From: Styela clava
Taxonomy: Eukaryota; Chordata; Ascidiacea; Stolidobranchia; Styelidae
Length of the DNA: 64,000 nucleotides
Assembly: GCF_964204865.1 (NCBI RefSeq)
Contig: NC_135254.1
Coordinates: 11,351,001 to 11,415,000, forward strand
Direction of reading: 5' to 3'
The notes below the pieces were generated by a model that saw nothing but the letters and a program-made list of their open reading frames with translations, had not been told where the DNA came from and did no database searches. Positions within the stretch are counted from its first letter, which is position 1. The number at the start of each line of letters is the position of its first letter. Below, piece by piece: positions 32,501 through 47,454 of the stretch. A program made the position numbers and the translations under genes.

Positions 32501-35500
32501 TTTAAATATATGTTTGTGTGTTGAATATGGGTAAACTAGCGCATGTATATTTACATGTATTAAACCTTTATATAGGTTTTGTCAGTTTCCCCGAATTTAC
32601 CAATCTTCTGTGTGTACATTGTTTGTGTTTTGTGTATGCTTTCTTTGCGGGAAAATCAAAATATAACATGACGAAATCAAGCAGCCCACGCTCATCGTCG
32701 TTCTGACAGGGCAGGTTTTTGGTATTTTGTGCAAACTTTAACTTTTGTGCAAAGCGTCTTAGATTTCTGAAATTTTTGGTTATAATCATGCACAAACAGA
32801 AATTTAAGCAGTCTATAGACAAATCTAAATAATTCACTCCGTTTTCGTAGAAGTAATTGAGAAATTTATGAGTTCCATATTTTGGGGTCACCCTGTATAA
32901 GCCAAAATGTATGTACAAATCATAAAACGTACGACTCTATTAGTCTCTGGGAAGTTTTAGTATAATAAGGACATAGCGGCCAAAACTTGAGTGTACCAGA
33001 GTACTAGACTGAAGTTAGGTGCCAGCAAATTGAAACAAAAAGTATAACGATTTTTGCAGTGATGTTGGTGAAGTATGGATATAATTTTACTGCTGTCAAA
33101 GGTCGGGAAAACATTAAGCCGTGAAGTTTTCGTTATAGCGATTTTAATTTATACTTATATATAAATTTGCCCGTCACGCATGACTGCATTGTTGTGCATA
33201 TTCCACAGGTTTCGTTTAATTTTGAAGACCGACTCAAGTTAGTGTTTGAATGTATCGGTATGTCTACTTACATCAATTATGTAACCAAGATGAATCTTAA
33301 ACAAAGAAATATTGTTGTTGGCCTAGTAACCATGGTTCATCCTTACGTGTGGAATCCCAGGAACTGGTATCGGTAGGCTACGCTACGGTACTGTAGAACA
33401 TATTAAACCAAGACTTACCTACTGTACAGAAAGGAGCTTGTTAGGAATTTCCGGTTCTTCATACTGGGTACGATATCTATATGCTCATGCAGCCATAAAA
33501 GGTTAGGTACCTGAATACTTTACACTAAAAAGGAGGAACTATTTCCAGATATATGGACATGCAAAGTGGCTTCGCTCCTGTGGTTAATGTAAAAAAGTGT
33601 CATACACATTCATGATGATTTTGCTTCATGCGTTGTCTGATGAAAATGATCTGTAAATCAGTAAACCGTTTTACACATGACATTTATGTATCAAATATGT
33701 CAATTTTTTTCATATCTTTCGACTAATATCAGAATGCCACAAAAATGTAAAAGTCTCTCTTGGCCCACTTCTCACACATTTGCCCCGTGCTTGGTAAAAG
33801 TGCGACACCTGTGTGGGGAAACTTGTGATTGCCGTACAAGTAGCAGAAGATCTACAGGTGATTCATCAGTGGTACAAGTGGTCTGATAACTCGACTAAAG
33901 GGAAGTGTGTAATATCAATTGTATGTTGGAATTTGATGTGCCCAAAAATCAAACTGTAAACTAATAGATATATATATATATGACAATAATTTAACATATA
34001 TTTTCATATTCAAACAAAATTTTACTTTTGTTATTATTATGATGTGCACAGCATCTGGAAAGGTCACTTGATAAATTGACCATACGAAAAAGTTCAACTG
34101 ATAAGTTATGACCCCATGTTCTAGCTAGTGTATAATTTATCATAATCAAAACTAGTCTTATTTTTTTATTATGATGTAGAAAACGATCAAAATGAGTGAC
34201 CACCAGCTGTACAATAGAATTCATTTACGTTGAGGATATTATCAAGCAATCGATTAAGGTAATGTCTTCGCCACTGAGTTCACGGATATTATTTTATGTT
34301 ACAACAATGACCACGAAATTTCAACTTTACTCTAATCGCAATTACTGCGAATAAGATATCAGTCTGATCATTCATTTGAAATATATTCAGCCAACATCCT
34401 TATTCTATGGTGAAGCGCTGTCTTCTGTTCCGGTTACCACTTCATGTTAGATAAGTCGTCAACCAGTTAATTGTTGTTTATGCGGATAGGTTAAGTTTAT
34501 TCATAATTATTCTCCTGTATTTAACAGCCACATCTGCTCGATGTTTACCGACGATATGCCAGTAATCCAAGACCAGGTGAAAACTTAATATACCTAATTA
34601 CATTTTATTTCATAATGTTTATTTTCAAAATCTCTAATTTGTACAGTTTCCGTGGTATCAATGATTTGTTTAACTGGTTTTACTTTCTTTAACGTTTCTT
34701 TATATATATATAATTATATGCGGGGGGATTGATATACTCCTCTCCGTCGTAGGGTGGTTCTCGTAAGCGCTATTGGTTCCGGCCTTCTCCGCCGTTATGT
34801 CCATGCATCTGAAACAAAAAACTGTCCAACTTATCCCAAACCCGACATGGACTGGTAACTGGATTAGAATCCGTGTTTCGCCATCTTATCGGCGCCCACT
34901 CTCCCGAATGGGAAGGAGGAATTCGAAATTTAGACTTCAAGCCCCGAAAAAACTTGAAATTACGACTCTCGCACCAACATTGATAAAAAAAAGTTCACAC
35001 TTTTTTATAAATATAGTCGATTAATTTCTTAGTGATTGCAGTCACCAGAGGCGGTATAGTATTACACGAAAACGTCAGCTTTCAGCATGCTTGGGTTGAT
35101 TGGAATAATTAGGACATTAGGTTATTCCTTGAAGAGTTAATAAATCAGCATTTTCAGTTTTACCATAGTCAGATATTAGAGCAATCTTATAAAAATTGTC
35201 ATTGCGATTCAGCAATGCTTCCATAACAGATGACGTACTTACACTAAGAATAAAACCATTTATCAATTCAATTCTTCAAAGACGCGCTTACGTCGACCAC
35301 GGCTTACGACCGGAATTACGCAGACGTCCCGAAATAAAGACGCAGACTGTGTAATTGATTGAATACTATTTTTGGTTAAGCCAATAATATTCAATAATGA
35401 AGTTTTGGATGATCAGTCGTAAGACACTTTTTTTCAAGTTTTCTGACTTTATTTGGTCGTATACACATCATAGCCCCATAAACTTGATTATATTGGAATT

Positions 35501-36000
35501 GTTGTTAGAAAGCGTCCGCCCTTTGTCCATGCTTGACACAGTGATATAGACATTTTTTGTGCAATTTGGGTTCATTTAGTTCAGTATTGTACGTTTTGCT
35601 CATTAAACTTATTATTATTCGTAGTGGTCTGCTGTTTGTAATCTTTATTCTGGAATGGGTTTGTATCTCGCGTACAAAACATAACCCGGAATTCAAATTG
35701 AAGATGTAGAATGAATATAGTAATTTATTTTTGAATTATTATTACAATTTGTGTGCTTTTCATATAGAATTTTTTTTTATATCATCATCAACTCTTCTTT
35801 TCGTTTATGTAAGTGTCATCAGTTTATTGATTGACTGTAAAAATTAAAAAATGTTTAAAACTACAATAAATGTAATAGTATATATATCCAATAGGCGCAT
35901 TACTACTAGCGACTCGCTATGAATAGAGCCAAATTCTCTTGTCGTATTTTTCGGGCATGCTTTTGATGGATGGTATTCGAACGAAATCACATCATTGCAT
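32501..36000. other. Gene-free stretch
   Basis: No gene. It holds the second copy of the 3190-3330 repeat (about 32563-32670), TA-rich microsatellites near 33967 and 34699, and a divergent inverted SINE-like copy at 34720-34930 (TCCATGCATCTGAAACAAA, CCGACATGGACTGGTAAC). Confidence 0.5.
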
Positions 36001-38325
36001 TACAAAGCCGCAACCGGAAGGCTCCGTAACATGATATCGTTATACAATTACTATAGTATAAAGGAAAAGAAACCCCCGCTTTCTGATTTCCTGTATTAAA
36101 ACATTTTTGCATTTTATTCCATATTGATGAAACATCCTATTCGGAAAATTCATACTTACAATTTTCCTGGGTGACGTCACAAAAATTTTCCAGGACGTGT
36201 AAGGCGTCAAAAACACGATATGCTTTGTCGAATTTTTGCACGTCCTCTGCTTAAACCTCAAAACAAGCCATTGATGGAAATTGTGTTCCTGGTACAAAGC
36301 GGTATTTTGCGTAGGGCAGGAGGGAAATATAGATATAGCGCGAAATCATTTACATCTACTCTCTTCTATGAACTAAATTATTCCAGTAAACATTTGAGTT
36401 CTGGTTGTCATCATACATACGTAGATGTTGGTGGATTGCTTTGTTTTGATCTTGAATTTACCACGTTTGTCCGAGATGTTCTCTGTCGAGGGGCTTTTGG
36501 AGACATGGCATCTGAAATATTCCAGATATACGAATACAATAAACGGCACCTTCCTCTCTTTCTCCCGCAATTTCTCTTGGTATTTTGAGGACTTTCCGTT
36601 ATCCGGTAGACACTAATGTTCCCATCAAGGTTTGCACATTGCGGTTTGAAGTGTGTAAATTCTACCATTCTCTCGGTCCTTTTCTACCAATGGCTATTAG
36701 ACCAGATTTTTTGTCGTTAGATTTGTCATATCCAATTTCGAAGCCATTCGCTTAATTAATACTTCCCAAACCCCATTATCGGACAGCATCATATTCAGAT
36801 TAAATTTCAACATACTGCGAAACAAGAGGAATTGTGCAATGTTACTGCAATACTGCGCGTTGAAAAGTGAAAAACATAATAAAAAACATGTCATTTTCAG
36901 TTTAAGTCATATCAGACTGCCAAAATTGCTAAAAAGTATATTGTATTTGTGAAATCTCTCCTGGGTGAGGAGGTTTGGGGTCAAACCAGGTACATTTTGC
37001 GTGACCCACTTCTTATTTGTTTACGACACAGAAGAATATAAACACAGTATGTCAGAAGGTTTAGCGGTGACTTTCTTAGAGACCCCATCGTGCCCGCCTT
37101 GTACACAAGCATTGATGCGTGCACACGAATCAGTTTCTATTTCTAAATTAGTTGTTTGCAGAAGATTGTTGTTTTTCCGAATATGCCGGTAAAGGACGGA
37201 TATACATTTTTTGACGACCACCATTGATGAAGCATGAATGTTTAACTCTGTTTAGCTTTGACTCATACATGGGGTTATGCCACTGCTGTATTACTTTATT
37301 TGACGTCACCACATCAGCTGATGTTTTCTAAACAACAAATCAGCCAAGTAGATTTTCCACGGTTCGTGATATGCCACGACCTTGTGGTACGCCGCTCAAC
37401 TAGGCGATATTTACGGATTTTGCGCAACTCTCGATCCCGTCGCGGGTGATCAAAGCTAAAATGAGCGTCTTTGACTAATCAGTAAGTTTGTGATTATGGC
37501 ATGGCATATGTTTTCCAAAATTTAGCCGTCGTCACATACTGCAAGAAACGTATTCTAATCATAGTAAACAGCCCTTCTAAGATCATGAACGAACTTGTAT
37601 GATTACTTGCTTTCAATCAGTTGTTCAGTTTGATATTTCGAATGCAAGAGTGTTGTTTAAATATCAAAAACTTTTGCATTGCTAGCAAATGGCGTGTGCA
37701 AACAATGGTAGATCTCTTTCAACGTTTATAAATTCAATTATATGCTTGATGCATAGCCTTTTTTGCGACTATGTAAGACTGGGATAATAATAGATAATTT
37801 TCCAATGACCATATTGTTATGGTATTCTTTGCTATGTTGTGAATTTATTTACTGAACATAATAACCGTCTTTGTACTGAATATATTGTGAATATATTTTG
37901 CAAATGCTTTAAAATCGTTACACCTTTGATGTGTGCCCCAAATCAGCGCTTTCTCAAACAAGTCGTTGCAGACGTTACGTCATTGTTGAAAAGCGTAAAT
38001 GTGTGCACTTATTTACACAAGAAGGATTATGCTATCACACTTGGCACTGACCAAACATTCACGGAGTAGGAGAATTCTAACTTGAATGGTTTTTACTCCT
38101 TTTATTTATGATTATCTTAGGCTATGGCAGTTTATTGCCCAACGTTATGCTTTACTTTCCTACTAAAAATTGATGTTTTCCAATTACCAATCTCTCATTT
38201 ATTAACCCGGAATTGGCAATCGTATTTGAGGCCGAAAGTGGTGACCAATTTAAAAATTAGGGAAATGAATTTATTTTTAATTATTCCCGCGTATTACAAC
38301 GTTTTAAGATTATGTAGAACGAGCG

Positions 38326-38414
38326 GTGGCACTTTGGTATGCGAACTCAATTGCTTAACGTTATCTCAATCGCATAGATCACACAATAGCTCAGATCGCA
38401 TACCAAAATACACC
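38326..38414. mobile_element. Short MITE related to 10426-10591
   Basis: The ends GGTGGCACTTTGGTATGCGA and TCGCATACCAAAATACACC are inverted repeats with two mismatches and match the termini of the element at 10426-10591. The interior includes a second small palindrome (CTCAATCGCATAG). Confidence 0.7.
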
Positions 38415-41400
38415 GAACGAGTGGCAAGTAGTTAGTATGCTGCTTTCGACTGATTGGCTTTGTGTATTCAAATTAATTTTTGCAAATTTCGTTTTCTAAT
38501 TGATACTCATATCAGTCTAAAGCCTTTTAGTTGAAACACATGAGGGGAAGCTGTAAAGTCGGAACCGAACATTGTCTGTGAGTGTCAAATATGAACAGAT
38601 TACTTGTCTTTACAATCTGATGTACCAAGAATGTTATAAACAGTAACGGAAGTACAAACTCGAAGTTGTCATCAGGGCGTATAACAGCTGTTTAATAGCC
38701 TAACCAAACACTATCTCAAGAATTACGATACTTGTTACAGCAACAATAATATTATATACTGGAGTGAATCGGCTTCCTTTCCCGCTGCATTCCAAATGTT
38801 TAAAGTGGATGACCTCAACCCCCATATTGTAACGGTTTCTAGCCCATATACCGTTTTTCTAGCCCAAGGTTATTTGAAATGGGGCATTTGGAATTGTATT
38901 TCCAAATCACTGCAATCCTAATGGTGGCAATCAGATCTCAACAAATTTTACACTTGTACTTGAAAGCATTAAGCATGGTACTTCTAAATTGCCAGTTTTC
39001 ATTATAAAAAAAAAACACTACCAAGATCGCTACGATTTGTTTGTATCGGGGAAATGTTGTTACGTGTCATAGACAAAACTGTAACTGTTATTGCAATTGT
39101 TCTCTTCACTTATCGTGTTTGGTTTTGAAACCGCCACGAATCGCGTCATTTTGTTATGTGGTAACCAGTACGAACTCTTCGGTATCTCGTTTATTTATGT
39201 TTACTGTACTTGACATTGTTTCACTTCAAGTTTCTTTCACAATCTATTGTCACCATTGAAATTTGGTAAAAGTTTTCACCCACCCACAGACTGATTCTCA
39301 GCCGATACATGTCGTGAAATCGAAATAACGATATTATTAACGTAAACGGAGTAGTTTCCGAGATTTAAAAGACAAAACAATTGAAATGGCATATTCTTGT
39401 CAATGGCAGGCGTGGATAAGTTGGCTTCTTATAGACATTTAGTATATACTAGTTTTACATGTTTATTATTTTTTAATGTTATGTTCAAATAGAGGGTAAT
39501 AATCTTTCACTCTGAAAAGTATTTGTTACAGAGATATAATTTTCTGAGGTATAACACTCCTTGCTTTATTTCCGCTTATCAGTATTGCTATGTAAACTTT
39601 GAAATTTTGATAATGTTTTGATAATTGTAGTCATGGTGACAAAATCATCATATCGTATATTTGATGTTATTCCGAATATTTGCCCTTAGGCTTTGTCTTT
39701 TCGCATCCCTACGTCAAAAGATTTTGATAAATGGGTCGCATCATTAACTTGTGTATTTGTACAATAAATGGATTCTACTCAGCCATGAGATATTTTATTG
39801 ACTTCTAAATTAAACGGTTGAAAATCCATCTACGCTGCATTGTATACGTTTTCGTACGAAAGACGATAAAGGCGAATAACTGAATCTGATACCGGACCCT
39901 TCGCTGACTGCTAGGTCATGGTTCTTGCTCCTTGTTTTCGTTTCTGCCCTAATGAACCGGTGGATATGTCAGATCACACGTACTATCAATTCAACCACCG
40001 TTTATGTTAGAAATTTAATCAATGTTATATGGAATGTTTCCGTGACATGATGTACTTGTTCCCGGAGAAGGCAAGTATTAAAAAAATGAGTAATACAGAA
40101 GATGACATGATTGTCTTTCATTTTTTCTTTGATATAAAAATAGGAATTGCAAACAGAAAATCAAATCAATTATAAGTTGGCGTTAAAACGTTAAAATGCC
40201 CAATGGTGCCGGTAATAACGTCCGATAGAATTTTTTTCTGTTTTTTTTTTGATACAATGGGCGCCTTCTATATACAGAAACGTTACCATTCCAGTATCTC
40301 GACCAACTTAACACTCTATGCAACGTATATAGAAGGTCTTCGGCATTCAGTTTTATTTATTTTTTGAAGATTAGTGCAAACCCAAGTGGCGACAAGAACG
40401 CTAGACTAGTTATGGCATATTCCAAAACACCATGTATTGTCCCCACCACAGAATCTGTTATGACTTTTATTTTAAAACGTACATCTGAAAGTTTATCCCC
40501 CAATTGTGATTCTAAGCATTTGATATTTGCATTCGATTTTTTCGAAGAAATTCGCAACCGGGATTTTAAAAAGTCCGTTACATTGACATACTGATGAGTT
40601 CAAGATTCTGTTGATTGACACTAACAGCGATCCACATTCTTGTCAATCAAACACATTCCTGATACACCGGGCAGACCTTGATTTCGCAAGATAACTATGT
40701 TATTTTGAGCTTTATTTACTTCTTAATAAAATTCTTGTTTACGAGTATCATTCGAGGATGTCATCGCCTGGCTCATCAGTTCGTCGTTAAATTTGTCTGA
40801 CCTGAAAGCGATTACATCATTTTAAATTCAATTTCAAGGAGTCAAAATCGATTACCTCCCACTTCTATTATTTTTCCATACACTGCATTAGTAAACCAAA
40901 CTTGAACCGATGTGAAAACTGCCGTGCCAAGCTTTTCCCAGACCAACACCAAGGTCTGGAATAAGTAGTTCTTATAGAATTAAATTTCGTGTATTTTTTC
41001 TATTATTATTCACATAAACGTAGCTTGTGACTAACAATATGTCTGGTGGACCACAATTTCGTATTTTGTCTTCCTAGGAACTGCAGCACTTTATTTAGTG
41101 TCCAAGTAAGGCGAAATGTTTTTTAAATTTTGATTACGTAATAAATCGAGAAGTAACTCCCTCATAAATATTTAAATTGGAATTCCCCAGCTTTCAGGAA
41201 TCATCATCGCTCACTTGATTATCTGATTACAATATAATGTAATGTTGTTATTACGTTCAGATGCTTCGAACAATGAACTAGAAGAGACTTACAGAATTAA
41301 AAATTGTTATTAGTTTTTCCTCGGCTGTCATAGTGTTATATTGTTGAATTTCATATTTCCTGAAGGGTATGAATGAATTCACGTTACGCGGATTAAAAAT

Positions 41401-44400
41401 GACTCATTTTTCAACAGTATGTCTTTTCAACAATCAAAATATTTCTAGTGTCAACTACTATTTGACATTCACATATCGCATGAATATATATCCGTAGATT
41501 GTCATCGCACCAGGGGTAGCTCACAATTATCAGTGCAACTTCTATTAGTTTTCATTTTTATTCGCGGTTTTGGGACATTGCTTTGATTAAACTTATTCAA
41601 AACGAGACCAATGCTCCAATATTTGGGCACGAAAGTAGCGCATCGATACCGGTGAGGTCTTAGCGGATCACTGAATTTGCTGATAAGTTCGCGGACAAGC
41701 GTGAAATAGAAACATATTTTTAATAAATTTGTCATAAAAAGTGTTTCCGTGAATTAGAATAAATCAGCTCCATTTTGGCCGAAATATCGTGTTCTATGGG
41801 GGTGGGGGGGACTGTAATATATATAGATTTCCGGCGATAGATCTATTAGTATCGGATAAAATATATTTTTCTCGGCAATTACAAAACAACAATTCAGCAA
41901 ATCAATCCATAGGTCCGAAAATAAATTCATTTTGGGCGATCTGATAGTTGCCACTTTTTTCTGACTTGTAAATACGCATTGGGTAATTTGAAAAAATTGG
42001 GTTTGACTGCGAATATTCTTAATAAAGAAAAAATGCAATACACTAATGGCGCTAGAGCGGCGGGATCAATTTTTAAAAATTCGAAAAATGTCAGTTTGTT
42101 TTCCGTACCAGCATCACCAACACGTTTCTTAGTACTTAATTAATCAATTAGGAAAATGTCACTACGTGTATCAGACAGCTACGAATCAAGTGTTTGTCTT
42201 TTGTTATTTAAATATGTCTTATCTCATATGCATTTTGAGTCAGATATCATCTAGTAAATATGAATAAACCCACAGATGACGTCACTCATCGACCAAGAGA
42301 CAACAGCTTACAGTAAAAATTCGCTAATATTAGCATTACTGATCATGTAACATAAATGAATAAATAAACAGCAGCATGAATATGAAAATTTAATGTCTCG
42401 GAAAATTCTCGCCTTTCTCTACCCGTTCGTGATTCGATACATTTTCCGCCCAGCACCAGGGGGTAGAAAAGGGTCACTTTTCCTAATAAGGATCCACGAA
42501 CTCATGAAAACAAGCCGTGCACTACAAATTGGAATTTCGTCTGCCTGCTCATCCTAAATTCGTAATAGTTATGTTATTAACCCCTTACGAATCCTTTACT
42601 TTTAATGTTATTGTTTTTGTCGTCTCGCCAGAATCAGGGAAAATAAGGGTTAGGTTGGGTTCCGTTAGCATATTTAAAGTAATAGTTAACCCAGTGAGTC
42701 ATACGTGGAAAATAATGTCTTGGATTAGACCCACACACCCATCACCCAACAATACCAGCGTGATATCATCAAGTATTAAGGGTATGGAAATGGTAATAAA
42801 CATTTAAAAATTGAATATTGGTTGCAGTAATAGCGATGTAATATAAATATAGCTCATTTACTGAAATTTTGGTAAATTCAATCTAGATTTCATCATCAGT
42901 TTTATTAGAAAGATTGAAATATATATATGTAACAGGTCGGATAATTTAAATTGATGTAATATTACTTGGTAAACCACCTTATTTTGCGTGTTCATAAAGC
43001 CGAAGTCTCTTACAGAGTCAAATGATAAATTTTAAAAACGGTAAAGATGCTTTACGCAAAAGACAATTATTGAGCATTTGACTTTACTGTGGTATTTAAG
43101 AAAATATATCTATTGGTTCTATATTAAAGATCTAACTCGCTCGAGAGTTTAAGAAATATTGAGTCATTTTGTTATTGACATTGGCAAATTTGACTATCAG
43201 CAGGGCATTCAATCAATTCAAATTGTGTACTCAAGTTACTTGGTTTCATTTTACCATCAATGCTCCAATAAATGAAAAAGGGTTTCGCGAAGCTTTTCTC
43301 ACCAAAAAGGGCGTCGTCCTGTAGGACAGAATACTTGTGGCGGTATGACTCACTTAAAATAAGGAAATAAACATGTGAGACATATACGCCGTAGTGGTTG
43401 TACCCGTCTCATGGTGAGGTCAAAATTTTCCCTTTTCTAGACGCCTTTTAAATATTTATACTGTCGAGGAAGTTATTGGTATCGGATGTTTTTGCGCAGA
43501 AATACATATGATAAGAAAGTTTACCCTTGAAAAATCATTTTTTACTCCTATGGTGAAATTGGCTTTAATGAATTTCGACTTGAATGGAAGTTTACTCTGA
43601 CTGGTTATTTTCCCTGCAATGTTCGAGTTATGACGGACTCTCAGTCTAAAAGAACGAGAAACAATCTATAAATAAATCTTTTCTCTCGTCGCTCCGATAA
43701 TACATGAAAATTATTGAGACACATTTGTAATGCATGACAGTATAATGTTGAATCATTTTTACTTCAATTTACAAATTTTTATCAACAACTTAATATATCA
43801 TTCAATATTTGTAATAATAATATCGTATATAGATCTCCCGATATAGAAGCCATTATACTATTGCGATATTCACAGCACCTTGTGTCACATAGTTCGTTCT
43901 TTCTGTCGTGCTCAAATTTGAAAAAATTGTATGCTTCAGTTTAACAGGTAATATTTGGGTTTAGCCTAGATCTAGTAGCTGTAGCGAATGTTTGACTTTG
44001 CAGGTTAGCGTTCATGTATATGAGCTGTTTTCCTTTTTGACCCAGACCCCCCACTCAATACCCTTGGGGAATATGAAATTGCAGTGACTGCTCCAACCCA
44101 CTAAGATTTGGTTTAAACTAAAGCAATCAGCATAGCCATACGGTCTTGTTCTGTTGGAAAACATTTAGGAGACAAATGATTTGAGAAAGTACATCAGCTT
44201 GCTCTCAATAGATATTTTATACATTGTTGAAACAACTGACATCAGTACGTGTTATGGTTTCTCCATGTGGTTCGGATCATATTTCACAAGACCTATTCAC
44301 ACCGTTATACGGACGATGAACTTGACAGTCACGATGTCTGACGTCAATTGGTAATAATACGTTGTATAATCATATTTTCGATGGATAACACAAATCATAT

Positions 44401-44777
44401 TTTTGCATCAAGTAACGTACATTGGAGAAAATTCAATTCAGCCTACCAAGTTTGTTTCATAAATAAGTTGCTATTACGACACTGTGATTATGTATGGGCT
44501 TTGTCTGGCAGAAGATGATCGAGCTCATATGAAAACATTGCGATGACTCAGGCATGTTTTCAGGCACATAAGAATATTTTGCGAATATATGGATTCGATA
44601 TTGTTGGAGACAAACTGAATCTATGGATTTGTTTGCGAAATTGTTGTTGTTATGGTTGTTGTTGATGTCGTGAAAATGGATTTTTCCCGTCATTATTGGC
44701 CAACTCGAATTTTGAGTTACTTGTAGATAAAAATTGTCGCTAGAAGACCACTACCTAATATTTCACTTTTTTTTTCA

Positions 44778-44868
44778 TTTTTTCCAGTCCATCCAAAGAT
44801 TTTGCTTATTTTAAATTTATAATTTTTTCCAGTTCATCCAAAGATTTTGCTTATTTTGATTTTATAAT
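44778..44868 (+). repeat. 45-bp tandem duplication
   Basis: TTTTTTCCAGTCCATCC-AAAGATTTTGCTTATTTT is followed 45 bp later by TTTTTTCCAGTTCATCC-AAAGATTTTGCTTATTTT. Two copies with few differences; each resembles a splice acceptor, but no coding frame follows. Confidence 0.8.
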
Positions 44869-47099
44869 TAATTGTTGTTGCACTTTACCTTGGTGGTATT
44901 TCGTCAAACTATTCCTATTATCTATTAAATAAAAAATTGGTATTCAGCTGACGCTTTGCCGATACCGATATGAATTGTGATGGTGGTGGAACATGACTTT
45001 TGCTTTGAATTTGCATTTGATTGATCAGATAATAGATTACAGTAAAGGTATAGCATAATCATTACGGTACTGTGTTGATTATAAGACCTTTGTGTCCACA
45101 TGGTTGAGCGCATCAGTTTGAGTTTGTTTCATATCGATGTAATAATAACTTATCAATCCATTTTGTAGTTTTACAGTTATAAAAGTATATATACTGCATG
45201 TATGTTTTAATGATCAACAGTTTATAAATGACAATTTTGTTTAACTTGACTATACAGTAAATAGTCAAATCTATTTTAACTTATCGTTGTTTACGACACT
45301 ATATCCGTTCAGAAATTTAAATTTCGGGACTTTTTTTTTGATACCATCTTAGTTGTAACACGAGACTTTAGGATAAAACGTTCGTGCTTTTTCGTAAATT
45401 TACAAACGTGATCCTGATCCTAAAGTATTGCACTATATCATAATTTGTGGGTATATTCACTAAAAAAACAATTGGAAGTAAATTTAGATAGATCTTGATT
45501 CTTCTATCTATTGGTCGAATGTCGTTGAATTACTCAGCACAATCGAATTATGTCATCACAAAAACTGTTTATGTAATATTAAAAATGAAATCTGCCCTGA
45601 ACTTTCCTCGATAACCTACGTTTTCATGATATTATGCTAAAATGTAGATGGAATGTTTCAACTTTTATACTAACATTTTCGATTTTGTGGATAGAAATAG
45701 GGCTCTTCTTTGTTTTTTCAATTTAGATAATTTTTGATAGCAAAATATTTTTAAGAATATAATAATCTCTTTCCAGTAAATGAAAAATTCATTTGTGAGA
45801 TTTCGTTATATCTAACTTCCTCGGACAAAACAAGATTGAAATTAATCAAACAAAAAATGATGCTATTATATTACCATCAATATATTTTTATTACGGCAAT
45901 AATTATATGGTAAATATAATCGATATAATCGCTAACTCAGTTTCAGTATAGTATCGAAACGTGTCATACGGCATGTACGCAATGGCGAATTCACCTTGAC
46001 CTAATTATTAGTATTTTAATCTTTGGTGACTTTGATAACGTAAACTTCAATAGCCTTCAGCTATACAGTTGTAGACAGCATACCACATGCACGCGTATAC
46101 ATGAGAATAGCCACGATATTTCAAAAAATGTACTAAAATAAAAGGTTCGCTGTGTGATTCTCAACCTCTTCTGATATATTAATTGCTATTCCCAATTTGG
46201 AACTGTTTCTTATTCCGTGACTATGCATTGAATGCAGTCTTTTGGTATTCGTTCCATCATTAATAGCTAGCAATAGTCGCAAATCGCATTCTGGCTTTTA
46301 TACAGTTTGAATAGTTCAAAAGTGTGCATAAATATGTATTACAATAATACAGAATAAATAAAGAAATGCTTCCCCAAAAACATCAAATTTCCTCCATTCA
46401 GAAGAATTCCTTCCCGTTTGGAAAACTTTACGATTGACACATATAACACAGTAAAAATTCCTATCAAATACAAACTTGTTCATAACGGTTCACTATTTCA
46501 TAATACAAACCGCACGCAAACTTGATCTTCAATTTATTATTATAGCGATATAGTGTGCCACGTTGTTGTTGTGAAACTTCAAAGTAATCAGATCCTTGAT
46601 CTTTTTTCGAGCATATTTTCTGACTGAGGCTTAATTTAGTTTGTATTTTATTCTTATTCCTTCCGGTTCGGAAATTGTTTTCAGACAATCGTAGGGTATT
46701 TATGGCTCAGAATCTCCCGTTTTACAAAATGTATACGACGATTGTGGTACCGTGTCCATAACCCCAGAGAGAAAAAATGACTGCCGCATCCTACCTATTT
46801 CTTTGATATCGATTTCGTTAAGTACTCTTTATTTGAGAGTAAATTTGTCATTTCCGTTTTAAAGCCAATGTGAAAACTAGACAAGTGTGGCCATCAAATA
46901 TGTTCTACAATTTAACCCCATTATTGCTCTCTTCTTAGTAAAGAGCTCACAGACGTTATAATGAGCTTGACCCCAACCTAAATTACTTTTTTTATTATAC
47001 TCTTTTACGGACACATTTGTTTTGTCGCTAACCAACTTCATATGTCAACTTCCCATCTGTCGTCCATTTTGTTTCATCAGCCAACTTTTTCGTAAAATG

Positions 47100-47454
47100 G
47101 GGCTAGTTATTGTTATACAAAATGGCGACAATGTCAACTCCGGGGAATTTCTTTAATCTCTAATTTAATTCTTTAGGAGACCTCATGGTCAGCTGCGCAG
47201 TTTTAGAGGCATCCGATGTCATCTGTTCCGCGTCACGCCATCACGTTCAATTTCCAGTGCCTCTGAGTCATGTGATGACGCACAAAGGCCTCAATGGACT
47301 ACCAACCGTTGCTATGTTAAAATTGGATGAGCGTTCTTTCAAACTTTGAAATATGGCGGCTGCAGACTCAAAGACGCCGAAACATTTTGTATGGTACTCT
47401 CCTGATCACGTACAGACCATACATGGCCTTTTCTTGCCTCAAATGATTCTTTGA
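47100..47454 (+). promoter_or_regulatory. Candidate promoter-like patch with short Met-Ala ORF
   Basis: The patch contains ACAAAATGGCGACAATG at about 47118, a locally GC-richer stretch with CCGCGTCACGCC and TGATGACGCAC, and then ATATGGCGGCTGCAG. An ATG at 47353 opens a 33-codon frame starting MAAADSKTPKHFVWYSPDH, with a possible GTACAG donor after DH. It could be a transcription start with a first coding exon. No partner exon is visible downstream. Confidence 0.25.

Larger units (their letters stand above)
36001..47080. other. Gene desert, left part
   Basis: No supportable exon. The longest open frame (36220-36588, 122 codons) is open on both strands and unlike any family I know. It contains TGACGTCA at 36172, 37301, 42277 and 44339, the MITE relative at 38326-38414, and a 45-bp tandem duplication at about 44778-44868. 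Confidence 0.5.

Noticed and set aside
36220..36588. 122-codon open frame, the longest in the desert
   Set aside because: Overlapping frames on the opposite strand are equally open, there is no recognisable domain, and no splice-linked exons are nearby.
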